Shown here piece by piece: positions 9,165-18,446 of a DNA stretch of 64,000 bases. Each line of letters begins with the position of its first letter. Position 1 is the first letter of the stretch. The notes below the pieces were generated by a model that saw nothing but the letters and a program-made list of their open reading frames with translations, searched no databases and was not told the DNA's origin. The stretch is from Bacillus pumilus (GTDB lineage: Bacteria; Bacillota; Bacilli; Bacillales; Bacillaceae), in contig NZ_CP101833.1 of the NCBI RefSeq assembly GCF_024498355.1, positions 1,035,001 through 1,099,000 on the forward strand. The letters run 5' to 3'. A program made the translations under genes and the position numbers.

Positions 9165-9258
9165 AATAGTAGAGGGTTGCAGGCATCGTTGGGTACCACA
9201 CGCCATTTAAAGCAAGCGCCCAGCCATCGATCAATTCGGCAAAAATCGAAGGGTCTCT
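9163..9258 (-). pseudogene. Possible C-terminal remnant of a lost gene
   Basis: On the minus strand, 31 codons without a start read as protein-like sequence (…FAELIDGWALALNG… ending in ATLYY) up to a stop at 9163-9165, just before the tagT terminator hairpin. An in-frame stop just upstream, next to the end of yhjD, closes the frame on the other side. It looks like the tail of a decayed gene between tagT and yhjD. I do not recognise the family, and a chance frame cannot be excluded. Confidence 0.3.
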
Positions 9259-9283
9259 TTATTTTTGTAAAATATAACCATTT

Positions 9284-9646
9284 TTAATTTTCTTGATGGA
9301 GAAAATAACGAGTAAGCAGTTCCTCTACACGATGCCGTATACGCGGATTAAAGTATTTATGCTTTTCTTCATAGCCATTCATGATAAATAAATACGTCGT
9401 AAACCCTTCATCGTGTTCAATTTGCTGTACCTTCATTTTTTCTTTACGTAAATGCTGCTTCAGCTGATAAAGTGCTTTTTGAGCTTCCTGTAATGCAGAG
9501 GTGACAAGCCGAATATATGGTTCATTTAGTTTAAATGTTTGATGTTCTTTTAAGTGTGTCAAATCACGATTGAGGATGGAGATGACCATTGGAAGAAAGA
9601 TGGCCTGTTCCATCATCTGAAGCTGTATTGTTGATAGTCTTGTCAT
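9284..9646 (-). CDS. yhjD: YhjD-like protein of unknown function
   Basis: A cytoplasmic, mostly helical 120-residue protein with no signal peptide or catalytic motif. It is assigned as YhjD from its place immediately divergent from yhjE-sipV, as in B. subtilis, and from its length. I chose the ATG at 9646 because AGCAGG ends right at the other ATG (9652), leaving no spacer there. The middle (about residues 45-80) is a Lys/Gln-rich helix. Function unknown. Confidence 0.75.
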   Translation of the reverse strand: MTRLSTIQLQMMEQAIFLPMVISILNRDLTHLKEHQTFKLNEPYIRLVTSALQEAQKALYQLKQHLRKEKMKVQQIEHDEGFTTYLFIMNGYEEKHKYFNPRIRHRVEELLTRYFLHQEN

Positions 9647-9807
9647 GTCCATACCTGCTTTCTTTATGAATAGAACATTTGTTCTTGTTTATTATATCGA
9701 ATGAGTCAAAGAATCTCAAGGGGGGGATGGAGAGGGGATTCATTTGTATATTTTTATGTTTTCCATGTAAAATGAAAAGTAGACAAACCTTGAAGGAGTC
9801 AAACAAG

Positions 9808-10425
9808 TTGCCATCATTTCTTTCTATCTTTACTCATGAAAATATCACATCATTTTTTGAGAGCTACAAGGCCTTTGGACCAATTGTGGCTATATTGCTC
9901 CCTTTAATAGAAGCATTTCTACCGTTTTTACCTCTTGTTGCGTTTGCTGTGGCAAATGCAAATGCGTTCGGCCTTTGGGAAGGCTTTTTATTGACCTGGA
10001 TCGGTGCAAGCGCAGGGTCTATCCTTGTCTTTGTACTGATCAGAAAATTTGGGCAGATGAGAATGCTGAACTTTATCAGCAGACACCCTTCCATTAAGAA
10101 ATTGATGCTTTGGGTGGAAAAGCGGGGATTTGGTCCGTTATTTATTTTACTCTGCTTTCCTTTCACACCTTCGGCTGCCGTTAATGTAGTAGCAGGTCTC
10201 TCAAGAATTAGCATCTGGCAATTTTCATTAGCTGCTTTATCAGGTAAGTGTGTCATGCTCTTTATCATTAGTTTTATTGGCTATGATCTTTCTGCTTTAG
10301 TAAAGAATCCGTTAAGAAGTGTTTTTGCGGTTCTAGTTATCGCTTTATTATGGTATGTTGGAAAGAGAGTAGAAAATAGGTTGAATATTCGAATGAGCAA
10401 GCGTGAGGACAAAGGAGGCTCTTAA
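9808..10425 (+). CDS. yhjE: DedA/SNARE-associated family membrane protein YhjE
   Basis: The 205-residue protein has about five membrane segments and the DedA/VTT features: PLIEAFLPFLPLVAF near the N-terminus, the glycine-rich GASAGSILVFVLIRKFG, and FCFPFTPSAAVNVVAGLS-like sequence in the second half. Members act as lipid flippases or scramblases or support membrane homeostasis. The start is the TTG at 9808, nine bases after AAGGAG; a longer frame from 9679 has no ribosome binding site. Its stop codon overlaps the sipV start (TAATG), so the two are co-translated, as in B. subtilis. Confidence 0.85.
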   Translation: MPSFLSIFTHENITSFFESYKAFGPIVAILLPLIEAFLPFLPLVAFAVANANAFGLWEGFLLTWIGASAGSILVFVLIRKFGQMRMLNFISRHPSIKKLMLWVEKRGFGPLFILLCFPFTPSAAVNVVAGLSRISIWQFSLAALSGKCVMLFIISFIGYDLSALVKNPLRSVFAVLVIALLWYVGKRVENRLNIRMSKREDKGGS

Positions 10426-10937
10426 TGAAAAAGAAGCCATTACTATGGTTGATGATTATTACATCCATCGTCTTATTGTTCCAAGTAAAGAATTTCATGT
10501 TTGTCACGTACAAAGTAGAAGGGGTTAGTATGGACCCGACATTTACAGATGGAACAGAATTATTAATCAATAAGTTCTCGCCAAAACTCACGAAAATTAA
10601 CCGGTTTGATTACGTTTTATTTCACGGGCCTAAAAATCAAATTTTGATCAAACGGGTCATTGGGCTTCCAGGAGAAAAGATCAAGTATGAAGATGATCAG
10701 CTATTTGTCAACGGAGCAAAGTGGAAAGAACCGTACTTAAAAGAACAGAAAAAACATAAAATGGGGAACGTCCTGACAGGAGATTTTCAGCTGAAAGCCA
10801 TCACAGGACACGATAAAATACAAAAAAATCATTACTTCGTGGTCGGAGATAACCGAATACATAGCTTTGACAGCCGGCATTTTGGGACCATCTCAAAGGA
10901 CCAAGTAGTCGGTGTAAAGAGGAATAACGATGAATAA
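10425..10937 (+). CDS. sipV: Type I signal peptidase SipV
   Basis: The 170-residue enzyme has one N-terminal membrane helix and an extracellular catalytic domain that removes signal peptides from secreted proteins. The Ser-Lys dyad is visible: Ser35 in VEGVSMDPTF and Lys76 in ILIKRVIGLPGE; box E is GDNRIHSFDSRHFG. Length and neighbour (yhjE) match B. subtilis SipV, one of the minor signal peptidases. RBS AAAGGAGG lies in the end of yhjE. A bidirectional terminator follows. Confidence 0.93.
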   Translation: MKKKPLLWLMIITSIVLLFQVKNFMFVTYKVEGVSMDPTFTDGTELLINKFSPKLTKINRFDYVLFHGPKNQILIKRVIGLPGEKIKYEDDQLFVNGAKWKEPYLKEQKKHKMGNVLTGDFQLKAITGHDKIQKNHYFVVGDNRIHSFDSRHFGTISKDQVVGVKRNNDE

Positions 10938-10977
10938 AAAAGAGGCGCTCTGCTCATGCAAAGCGTCTCTTTTTTAT
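10936..10977. terminator. Bidirectional terminator between sipV and the AbrB-family gene
   Basis: AAAAAAGAGGCGCT pairs with AAGCGTCTCTTTTTT (one mismatch), with A- and T-runs on both sides, between convergent genes. Confidence 0.85.
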
Positions 10978-12122
10978 TTTGCAGCTTTATAATCAGTCTG
11001 TCTTTTTGCCCAGAAATGATGTAAGAATCGAAAAAACGGTGGCAGCATGGCAATCACAAGAATGATTCTGACGACTTGTACAGCGACAACAAAGGTAGAG
11101 TCCTCGTGAAGGGTGACTGCTGTTGTCGCCATTTCTGCAATACCCCCAGGCGAAAAAGCAAGAATGGCTGTAATGACAGAAATACCTGTGATTTCTGCAA
11201 TGGCAATTGAACTGAGAACAGTCGCAGCAATCAGCCCGGCTGAACTGACGACGGCCACAATGAAGGTGTTTTTTAGCCCAACAAACATCTGCTTATTCAT
11301 TTTTGAACCGATGGTGGCACCTAGAAATACCTGTGAAGCAATATTCGTTTGTGCTGGCCAATAAGGAATCAAATCATGACCTGTGAGCGCACCTGCACCT
11401 ACTTGAAGAGCTGCGACCCCTAACATGCTGCCGATCAGCCAAGGGGCAGGAAAGTGAAGCCGAACCGCTAGGCGTGACATGAGCCACGCCCCTAAAATGA
11501 GCGCGGCGGTCCAAGAGATGTTTGACAGTGTGAAAACGCCTGATGAGAAGGCACTGCCCTGTGCTGCTATAACCGCATCAGATTGATTTTTTGTATTTAA
11601 ATAGAACACCGTAAATGGGATGGTGAGTACAACCATTAATACACGTATCGTTTGTACGAGACTCACAACAGCTGTATTTGCTCCAACCTCTTGGGCAATC
11701 CCCGGCATTGCGGATAGGCCGCCTGGTGCAGTTCCGACAAAGCTGGTCAGCATATCTGTTTTGCTCAGCTTCCATAAGAGAAAGCCGGAGAGCATCGCTA
11801 GTAGAATAGAAAAGACGAGCATGAAACTCACTGGGAGCCAATTGTCAGCGAAAATGTGAATGACTTTCATGTTCATTTTCTGTCCAAGTTCGATTCCGAG
11901 AATGAATTGACCAAGGAGTAGCCATCTGCTGTGAATACGTATGGTGTTGTTTCCTTTACGCTGAAACAGGGTGGGGCGGCGCATGGCAATAAATGCAGCT
12001 GTGATTAACGTACCGACCATCCAGCCAATAGACATTCCTGTTAAAGACAAAAGAAATCCACCTAAACCGCTTATCGCGATCAGAATCAGATCGGCTCGAA
12101 GGCTGTTTCCTTGTTTCATCAC
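10974..12122 (-). CDS. AbrB-family integral membrane protein (former 'ammonia monooxygenase')
   Basis: The 382-residue protein has about ten membrane segments in two repeats, each with the pattern G-W-x-x-G-(T/S) (TGMSIGWMVGTL near the N-terminus and FPAPWLIGSMLG in the middle), and a glycine/proline motif in each half (VGTAPGGLSAMPGIA, LAFSPGGIAEMA). This is the Pfam AbrB (PF05145) architecture, a presumed transporter family unrelated to the AbrB DNA-binding regulator despite the shared name. Database names such as ammonia monooxygenase are not supported. It is a single gene with GGAAGAAGG upstream. The substrate is unknown. Confidence 0.85.
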   Translation of the reverse strand: MMKQGNSLRADLILIAISGLGGFLLSLTGMSIGWMVGTLITAAFIAMRRPTLFQRKGNNTIRIHSRWLLLGQFILGIELGQKMNMKVIHIFADNWLPVSFMLVFSILLAMLSGFLLWKLSKTDMLTSFVGTAPGGLSAMPGIAQEVGANTAVVSLVQTIRVLMVVLTIPFTVFYLNTKNQSDAVIAAQGSAFSSGVFTLSNISWTAALILGAWLMSRLAVRLHFPAPWLIGSMLGVAALQVGAGALTGHDLIPYWPAQTNIASQVFLGATIGSKMNKQMFVGLKNTFIVAVVSSAGLIAATVLSSIAIAEITGISVITAILAFSPGGIAEMATTAVTLHEDSTFVVAVQVVRIILVIAMLPPFFRFLHHFWAKRQTDYKAAK

Positions 12123-12358
12123 ATGTAAACCTTCTTCCTATATGTTTGTTCAGTAAGTGAAATGTTGTTATATTCACTATAATACAAAAGTCTCTATAAA
12201 TAAAATACGAATTTTTTCACCATTTTCATAAGATTATCTTATCGTTAATACGCTCTATTTATCTTCATGTAATAATATCGGATTTATATAAATAAAGATA
12301 TCATTTTTACCAAAAGCAACAACAACACACAACGATTTTCCCCTATTTTTGTTATCAG

Positions 12359-12387
12359 TTGACTATCATTTTCAATTACACTACAAT
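12359..12387 (+). promoter_or_regulatory. Promoter of the BlaI-like operon
   Basis: TTGACT (12359-12364), a 17-base spacer and TACAAT (12382-12387) form a near-consensus SigA promoter 20 bases before the start codon. The operator palindrome covers the -10 element. The spacer region also holds an 11-of-14 match to the Fur 7-1-7 consensus (12360-12374). Confidence 0.8.
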
Positions 12388-12396
12388 GCATAGTGT
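12376..12396. promoter_or_regulatory. Operator-like palindrome overlapping the -10 box
   Basis: ACACTA-7 bases-TAGTGT is a perfect 6-bp inverted repeat, and TTACACTACA (12376-12385) recurs in inverted form upstream of the DoxX gene. BlaI/MecI/CopY repressors bind dyads with TACA/TGTA cores, so autorepression is likely. Confidence 0.75.
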
Positions 12397-12407
12397 GGGG
12401 TGATGAC

Positions 12408-12830
12408 ATGAAAATTCCTTCTTTTAAATATAACGAAAAGGGATTGAATCGTTTTTTTGGTCCTTTAGAGGGAAGGATTATGGAGATTCTTTATCAAGGC
12501 GAGGATATGCCGATTAAAGAGGTACAGCAGAAGCTGTCAGATGAGAAGCCGATTAATTTCAACACGGTGATGACTGTGCTGAATCGCTTAACCGAAAAAG
12601 GAATTGTGGAAAAGAAAACAAAAGGGCGTTCATCTATTTATAATCCCATTTTAACAAAAGAAGAATTTCTAAATGAGCAAACAAAGTGGATTACGCAAGG
12701 GCTGATGGATGATTTCGGTCCACTGGCAGTGAATCATATGGTAGATGCGATTGAAAGTGCTGATCCTGAATTACTCAAAGTACTTGAAGCAAGGCTTGCA
12801 TCAAAAAAAGAGGAGCAGCAAAATGAATAA
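12408..12830 (+). CDS. BlaI/MecI/CopY-family repressor
   Basis: The 140-residue protein has the family winged helix (about residues 10-80): GPLEGRIMEILYQGEDMPIKEVQ, then INFNTVMTVLNRLTEKGIVEKK as recognition helix and wing, followed by a helical dimerisation tail. Family members are cut by a partner M56 metalloprotease to release repression. The gene overlaps such a protease gene by eight bases. The ATG at 12408 follows GGGGTGATGAC; the upstream GTG frame is not needed. Two matching dyads, at its own promoter and before the DoxX gene, suggest what it controls. The inducer is unknown; no beta-lactamase gene is nearby. Confidence 0.9.
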   Translation: MKIPSFKYNEKGLNRFFGPLEGRIMEILYQGEDMPIKEVQQKLSDEKPINFNTVMTVLNRLTEKGIVEKKTKGRSSIYNPILTKEEFLNEQTKWITQGLMDDFGPLAVNHMVDAIESADPELLKVLEARLASKKEEQQNE

Positions 12831-13662
12831 AATGAAGTCGAGTCTGCTTTTTTTAGGCGGTATATTGATTGGTTTAGCGATTTTTTATCAGATGGGGTAT
12901 TATGTGCTCTCAAGCTTTTTCGGGTGGAATCAAGCATATAACCTGATCCATGTATGCCAGTCTGTTCTCGAATTCTACGGATTCACTCCTTTAAAATATT
13001 TTCTGGATGCTTTAGTTCTCTACACATTGGGATTTGCGGTTTTCTATATGACGAAGCAAATCAGAAAGTACATCCAATTCAAAGGAAATATGATGATGGC
13101 AGTCGATCAGGAAACGACCGATTTTCTATCAGAGAAATATGCAAACGACATCATTGTTTTTCATTGTCATGAACCACTTGCTTTTGCAATGGGGATGCTT
13201 CATCCAAAGGTTTACTTATCAACGGCACTTATGGACATGCTTGATGAAGGGGAGATTGATGCTGTTGTTCATCATGAATTGCATCACAAATACAGCTATG
13301 ACCCTTTAAAGGCTTTCGCTTTTTCAATGCTCACAAAAGTGATTTGGTACATTCCAGTGTTAAAGCATATGAGACAAAGTTACTCCGTTTTTCGTGAAGT
13401 GATTGCAGATGACTATGCTATTCGGCAGACAGGCACGGAGCTTGGAGTGGGGCAGGCCCTCTTGAAACTCATTAAAAAGAGAACCCAGTTTCAAAAACAA
13501 ACGAAGTTTGCGGTGTCCTTTGGAGATCGGGCGTTAAATTTAAGAATACAAAAGATCTTAAACCCAACATACAATATTCCTTTCAATGTACCGCTCATTC
13601 CAATCGTGACATCAGCCATCCTCATGGTGGTCTTAATGATTATGCTCAACCTAAATTACTAG
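12823..13662 (+). CDS. M56-family membrane metallopeptidase (BlaR1-like, no sensor domain)
   Basis: The 279-residue protein has membrane helices at about residues 8-30 and 50-75, then an M56 zinc-protease domain with the catalytic motif HHELHHK (HExxH), then ADDYAIRQT with the downstream Glu/Asp region, and a final helix (VPLIPIVTSAILMVVLM). BlaR1 and MecR1 carry an additional penicillin-binding sensor after the last helix; here the protein ends at that helix, so the signal must be sensed in another way. It is co-translated with the BlaI-like repressor, the obvious cleavage substrate. An ORF starting at 12745 is just a longer reading of the same frame. Confidence 0.88.
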   Translation: MNKMKSSLLFLGGILIGLAIFYQMGYYVLSSFFGWNQAYNLIHVCQSVLEFYGFTPLKYFLDALVLYTLGFAVFYMTKQIRKYIQFKGNMMMAVDQETTDFLSEKYANDIIVFHCHEPLAFAMGMLHPKVYLSTALMDMLDEGEIDAVVHHELHHKYSYDPLKAFAFSMLTKVIWYIPVLKHMRQSYSVFREVIADDYAIRQTGTELGVGQALLKLIKKRTQFQKQTKFAVSFGDRALNLRIQKILNPTYNIPFNVPLIPIVTSAILMVVLMIMLNLNY

Positions 13663-13680
13663 TTTTTTTACTTATTCACA

Positions 13681-13698
13681 TTACATTATGTAGTGTAA
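13681..13698. promoter_or_regulatory. Second operator-like palindrome, before the DoxX gene
   Basis: An 18-bp imperfect palindrome with TTACA and TGTAA arms. Its reverse complement begins TTACACTACA, identical over ten bases to the site at the BlaI-like promoter. It lies 20 bases before the DoxX start, next to AGGAGG. The shared sequence argues for common control by the BlaI-like protein. Confidence 0.7.
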
Positions 13699-13718
13699 AA
13701 ACAGGAGGAAATCACTAT

Positions 13719-14129
13719 ATGAAAACGAATCAAGAAATAGGAACACTTTTCGTACGCGTTATCCTAGGTATTATTTTCTTTTTACACGGGCTTCAGGCTT
13801 ATCAAGGAGGGCTAGGGGGCACAGCTGCATTCTTTGGTCAAATCGGTGTGCCGGAATTTATGGCCTATATTGTGAAGACAATTGAGCTGGTCGGTGGAAT
13901 TGCCCTGATTTTAGGTCTAGGAACACGTATTTTCGCAGCTTTATTTGTGCCAATTATGGCTGTGGCGATTATAACAGTTAGTTTTTCTAAAGGATTTGTT
14001 GGCGGTTATGAATTTGAACTTTCTTTATTGGTCATGGCGCTTTATTTGACACTTAGCGGAAGTAATTTACTGTCAATTGATGGGTTGTTAAAACATCAGC
14101 AGCAAAACAATGAAGCAAAATTTCATTAA
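13719..14129 (+). CDS. DoxX-family membrane protein
   Basis: The 136-residue protein has four membrane helices and the DoxX signature: RVILGIIFFLHGLQAY at the start, VGGIALILGLGTRIFAALFVPIMA in the middle, and LYLTLSGSNLLSIDGLL at the end. Family members such as B. subtilis CatD are linked to oxidative or quinone stress and thiol redox control; the reaction is not established. It is transcribed in the same direction as the repressor/protease pair but separated by 56 bases that contain the second operator-like dyad. A terminator follows. Confidence 0.88.
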   Translation: MKTNQEIGTLFVRVILGIIFFLHGLQAYQGGLGGTAAFFGQIGVPEFMAYIVKTIELVGGIALILGLGTRIFAALFVPIMAVAIITVSFSKGFVGGYEFELSLLVMALYLTLSGSNLLSIDGLLKHQQQNNEAKFH

Positions 14130-14137
14130 AATATCAT

Positions 14138-14178
14138 GAAAAACTCCTCCTGCTTTTTGTAGCAGAGGAGTTTTTTTT
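14138..14178 (+). terminator. Rho-independent terminator after the DoxX gene
   Basis: The stem AACTCCTC-TGCT / AGCA-GAGGAGTT is followed by eight T residues. Confidence 0.88.
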
Positions 14179-14323
14179 GATCAAATCGCCTTTTTCTCGT
14201 TTGAAAAAGTGAAAGAGATGAGAGGTTTTGTTGATGATAGCAGTTTATTTCACATGTTGAACGAAGAAAAAGGGATTTTCATTTTTTGACGGAACGTATG
14301 ATCTCCTATTAAAATGAGACTAC

Positions 14324-14770
14324 CTAGGAAACATGGTGCGTTAAAAGATATAAAAACCACACCGCATGCTGCTGTTCATCTGAAGCGATACGTTTCATTA
14401 ATTCTTTTGTTCCTTGATCCCGGACATAGTCTGATATCGATAAGTAAAAATCGACTGTTTTTTGTTCGTCTTTAAAGGCGAAAACAAGGCCTTCTCTGAA
14501 TTGATCTGGACAAGTTTCTGTCATGCTTGGTTTGTGGTTTTTACCAGTTAAAGAATAGTATAGCTTTGAAAACAGTTGATAGTGTCTGACTTCATCCTGG
14601 CGTATTTCTTGAATGATTTTTTTCGCCTCAGGATTATTTGCTTTTTGGGCAAGTTTTTCGTAGCATTGGATCGCAGAATATTCACCATTAAGAGCCTTCT
14701 CAAGGTCTGAAATGATTCTTGTGTTTTGGCGCATGTCATAGGGCGAGTAGTCATAGTAACCGTAATACAT
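14324..14770 (-). CDS. yhjR: Ferritin-like protein YhjR
   Basis: The 148-residue protein is a four-helix ferritin/rubrerythrin-like domain with paired metal ligands: LNGEYSAIQCYEKL, then QDEVRHYQLF, and in the second half FKDEQKTVDFYL and SDEQQHAVWFLYLL. It lacks the C-terminal rubredoxin module of a rubrerythrin. The position divergent from addB matches B. subtilis yhjR. It could bind iron or act against peroxide; no experiment is implied. The start follows AAAGGAG by 11 bases. Confidence 0.85.
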   Translation of the reverse strand: MYYGYYDYSPYDMRQNTRIISDLEKALNGEYSAIQCYEKLAQKANNPEAKKIIQEIRQDEVRHYQLFSKLYYSLTGKNHKPSMTETCPDQFREGLVFAFKDEQKTVDFYLSISDYVRDQGTKELMKRIASDEQQHAVWFLYLLTHHVS

Positions 14771-14936
14771 GATATTGCCAGCTCCTTTTAGATCATGATG
14801 GTTTATGATATGAAAAGAGCTAGGAAAGGTGCCTATTTCTTTTCAATGAAGAAGGAGAAAGGGAATATGATAGGAAAATAGCTATTTACCCTTATTTTCG
14901 CTAGAATATGAGTACATAAGAAAGGTGTTGTGGAAC

Positions 14937-17900
14937 GTGGAAATTCAGTTTTTAGCAGGCAGATCGGGGAGTGGAAAAACGACTGCAATCTTAGAGGAGA
15001 TAAAAGAACAGCTTCGGCTTGATCCGTTGGGTCCGCCAATCATTTTTTTAGTCCCGGATCAAATGACATTTTTAATGGAATACGAGCTTGCAAAAACGTC
15101 TGAAGCTGGCGGAATGATTAGGGCCAAAGTATTTAGTTTTACTCGTCTTGCTTGGTCTATTTTACAGCAGACTGGCGGAGCGAACCGGCAATTTGTCACA
15201 AGCACAGGGATTCAAATGCTTTTAAGAAAAGTGATTGAAGAGCAGAAAGAAAAGTTTAAAGTATTCAAAAAAGCGAGTGATAAGCCGGGGTTTGTTGAGC
15301 AAATTGAAAAAACGATGGCTGAATTCAAAAGGTACTGCATGCTGCCGGAGGATATTGAAAAAATTTCAGCGTCCAGCATGCATTCAGAGTATACAGAAGA
15401 AAGACGGGCAGCAGAAAAACTGCATGATCTGCATGTTCTTTATCAGCAGATGGAGCAGCATTTACAAGATGAATATGTGCACTCAGAAGATTATTTGACA
15501 CTTCTTACGCAGCAAATTCCTTTATCTGATGAACTAAAAGGAGCGCATATTTATATAGATGGTTTTTATCAGTTTACCCCGCAGCAGCTTCTCGTCATTG
15601 AGCAGCTCCTGCTGCATGCCACAAAAGTAACCGCTGCTTTCACAGTGGATCGTTCATATCATGACACGCAGCCAAATGAACTTGATCTATTTCGCATGAC
15701 AGGCAAAACGTATTTTCAACTCTATCAGCTTGCCAAAGAGTGCGGAGCGGACATTTCTGAGAACATTTTGGAGAGAAATAAACGGCATCTTCATACACCA
15801 GACCTAGCTTATTTAGAAAATCAATATGAGCAGAGACCGCCGCAGCCGTATCAAGAAGAAACGCCTCATCTCACAGTATCTAAAAGTGCAAACAAACGAG
15901 CTGAGATTGAGGGAGTAGCGAGAGACATTCTTGATTTAGTGAGAGAGGACGGCTTCAGGTTACGAGATATTTCGATTGTTGCAAGGCATGTAGACGACTA
16001 TAAAGATACGTTAAAAGAGGTTTTTCGAGATTACGATATTCCTTTTTTTATTGATGGAAATGAATCGATGCAGTATCATCCGCTCATTGAATTGATTCGT
16101 TCGAGCTTGGACGTCATAAAAGGGAACTGGCGGTATGAAGCAGTGTTTCGCTGTGTGAAAACAGAGTTCCTATTTCCGCTAGAACTCGCTAAGAACAAAG
16201 CGAGAGAACAGGCAGATCAGCTCGAAAACTATTGTATTGCTTATGGTGTAAAAGGGGAACGCTGGACAAACAGCTCCCGTTTTCATTACAGGCGATTCCA
16301 ATCATTAGATGAAGATTTTGGACAAACAGATCAAGAAATTGAAATGGAACAAATGCTGAATGACGTGAAAGAATGGATTGTTCCCCCTCTTTTTCAATTG
16401 CAAAAAAGATTGAAAAAAGCACAAAAGGTGAGGGACATGGTAGAGGCCATCTATGTCTTTCTAGAGGAAATACAAGTGCCGGATAAGCTTGAAAAGGCAA
16501 GGCTTGAGGCTGAAGAAACAGGTAGATTAGCTGAAGCGATGCAGCATGGACAAGTATGGGATGCTGTTATTCAATTAATGGATGAATTTGTTGAAATGCT
16601 CGGAGAAGAGGAGCTCTCATTTCCTTTATTCCAACAGATGATGGATACAGGTCTAGCATCTCTAAAGTTTGCTTTGATTCCGCCTTCACTTGACCAAGTA
16701 TTTATCGGAAGTATGGATCTATCTAGAATGTATCAAGTGAAGTGCACGTTTATCATTGGTGTAAATGATGGCGTTATTCCAGCGCGTCCTTCTGATGAAA
16801 GTGTATTGTCTGAGGATGACCGGGAATGGTTAAAGCGAGCAGGAGCAGAGCTGGCAGAGACAGGGAAGGAACGGCTGCTAGATGAGCAATTTTTAATTTA
16901 CCAAGCGTTATCAAGTCCATCCCGTCATTTGTATCTATCCTATTCGGCTTCAGATGAAGAAGGACGTTCTCTATTGCCTTCGACTTTCATCAAGTATTGC
17001 CAAGAGCTTATGCCAAATCACCAGCATGCTCTTTATGTGTTAGATCCAGAACAGCTGGATGACGAGGATCAATTAAAATTTATAGCGAATGAGCATGTCT
17101 CGTTATCCTATACCGTCTCGCAGCTGCAGCAATGGCTCAATCAATATCCCATCAGCGATGTATGGTGGAGTGTATATAATGATTTAATGACGTCACCCAA
17201 TCGGGATGTATCAAAAAAGATCATGTCAAGTTTGTTTTTTACAAATAGAGCGAAGCGCTTAAAGCCAAATGTCACAAAAGAGCTTTACGGTGATCATATT
17301 CAAGGCAGTGTTTCAAGGATGGAGAAATTCAATGCGTGTGCATTTTCTCACTTTGCTTCTCACGGGTTAAAACTAAAGGATCGACAATTTTACAAATTGG
17401 AAGCACCCGATATCGGTCAGCTGTTTCACTCAGCTTTAAAACATATTTCAGATACGCTCATTGAACAAAAAAAGGATTGGAAGAACTTAACGAAGGAAGA
17501 TTGTGTCACCTACTCAAGACATGCGATTGAACAGCTTGCTCCGCGTCTGCAAAAGGAAATTTTATTAAGCTCTAATCGGCATGCTTATATTAAAGAAAAA
17601 CTTCAGAAGATCCTGATTCGCGTCTCTTCTATATTAAGTGAACATGCCAAAGTGAGTGGATTTTCTCCAGTTGGACTTGAATTAGGTTTTGGAGGTCAAG
17701 GGCCTCTGCCGCCGTTTACTTTTCAATTGAAAAATGGCTGTACGATGGAGCTTGTCGGAAGAATAGACCGAGTGGATAAAGCAGAAGGTTCAAAAGGGCT
17801 GCTTTTGAGAATTGTCGACTATAAGTCCAGCGAGAAAGGGCTTGATTTAGCAGAGGTATACTATGGCTTGGCCTTGCAAATGCTCACTTACTTAGACCTG

Positions 17901-18446
17901 ACAATTACTTATTCTAAAGAATGGCTAGGCATGGAGGCGACTCCTGCTGGAATTTTATATTTCCATATTCATGATCCTCTCATTCAAGCGCCTATTCCGC
18001 TCGCAGAGGATGAAATTGAGCAGGAAATATTCAAGAAATTTAAAATGAAGGGTCTGCTGCTTGAAGATGTAGAAGCAGTAAAACTAATGGATCAAACGCT
18101 TGAGTCAGGATTATCCCAAGTCATTCAAGCGGGCTTGAAAAAGGATGGATCTTTCCGTTCGGATTCTGCAGTTTTAAGTGAAGATCATTTCCACATACTC
18201 ACCAAACACGTTCGGCGCACTTTTAAAGAGGCAGGAGAAAGAATTACGAACGGTGAGGTAGAAATTAATCCATATAAATTGAAGGATCAAACACCTTGCC
18301 GCTTTTGTTCATTCAAGTCTATTTGCCAGTTTGATGAATCAATAGAGGACAATGAATTTAGAGTGCTCACATCAGAGAAAGATGATGTCATGATAGACCG
18401 GATCAAAAAAGAAGGAGATCAGTATGCAAATACCAAAACCGAATAA
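14937..18446 (+). CDS. addB: ATP-dependent helicase/nuclease subunit AddB
   Basis: The 1169-residue AddB subunit processes double-strand breaks with AddA, degrading DNA until it meets Chi. Walker A is GRSGSGKTT near the N-terminus. The C-terminal nuclease domain (VDYKSSEKG) is held by an iron-sulfur cluster: one Cys in NACAFSHF (about residue 800) and three in [11 protein letters not shown] (about 1120-1130). The start is the GTG at 14937, about nine bases after AGAAAGG and giving the family N-terminus; an upstream GTG at 14925 overlaps the ribosome binding site. It overlaps addA by 23 bases, starting the addBA-sbcDC operon. Confidence 0.97.
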   Translation: MEIQFLAGRSGSGKTTAILEEIKEQLRLDPLGPPIIFLVPDQMTFLMEYELAKTSEAGGMIRAKVFSFTRLAWSILQQTGGANRQFVTSTGIQMLLRKVIEEQKEKFKVFKKASDKPGFVEQIEKTMAEFKRYCMLPEDIEKISASSMHSEYTEERRAAEKLHDLHVLYQQMEQHLQDEYVHSEDYLTLLTQQIPLSDELKGAHIYIDGFYQFTPQQLLVIEQLLLHATKVTAAFTVDRSYHDTQPNELDLFRMTGKTYFQLYQLAKECGADISENILERNKRHLHTPDLAYLENQYEQRPPQPYQEETPHLTVSKSANKRAEIEGVARDILDLVREDGFRLRDISIVARHVDDYKDTLKEVFRDYDIPFFIDGNESMQYHPLIELIRSSLDVIKGNWRYEAVFRCVKTEFLFPLELAKNKAREQADQLENYCIAYGVKGERWTNSSRFHYRRFQSLDEDFGQTDQEIEMEQMLNDVKEWIVPPLFQLQKRLKKAQKVRDMVEAIYVFLEEIQVPDKLEKARLEAEETGRLAEAMQHGQVWDAVIQLMDEFVEMLGEEELSFPLFQQMMDTGLASLKFALIPPSLDQVFIGSMDLSRMYQVKCTFIIGVNDGVIPARPSDESVLSEDDREWLKRAGAELAETGKERLLDEQFLIYQALSSPSRHLYLSYSASDEEGRSLLPSTFIKYCQELMPNHQHALYVLDPEQLDDEDQLKFIANEHVSLSYTVSQLQQWLNQYPISDVWWSVYNDLMTSPNRDVSKKIMSSLFFTNRAKRLKPNVTKELYGDHIQGSVSRMEKFNACAFSHFASHGLKLKDRQFYKLEAPDIGQLFHSALKHISDTLIEQKKDWKNLTKEDCVTYSRHAIEQLAPRLQKEILLSSNRHAYIKEKLQKILIRVSSILSEHAKVSGFSPVGLELGFGGQGPLPPFTFQLKNGCTMELVGRIDRVDKAEGSKGLLLRIVDYKSSEKGLDLAEVYYGLALQMLTYLDLTITYSKEWLGMEATPAGILYFHIHDPLIQAPIPLAEDEIEQEIFKKFKMKGLLLEDVEAVKLMDQTLESGLSQVIQAGLKKDGSFRSDSAVLSEDHFHILTKHVRRTFKEAGERITNGEVEINPYKLKDQTPCRFCSFKSICQFDESIEDNEFRVLTSEKDDVMIDRIKKEGDQYANTKTE

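Noticed and set aside
10974..12122. Reading the AbrB-family protein as the transition-state regulator AbrB or as an ammonia monooxygenase
   Set aside because: The protein has about ten membrane segments and no DNA-binding swapped-hairpin domain or copper site; only the family name is shared.
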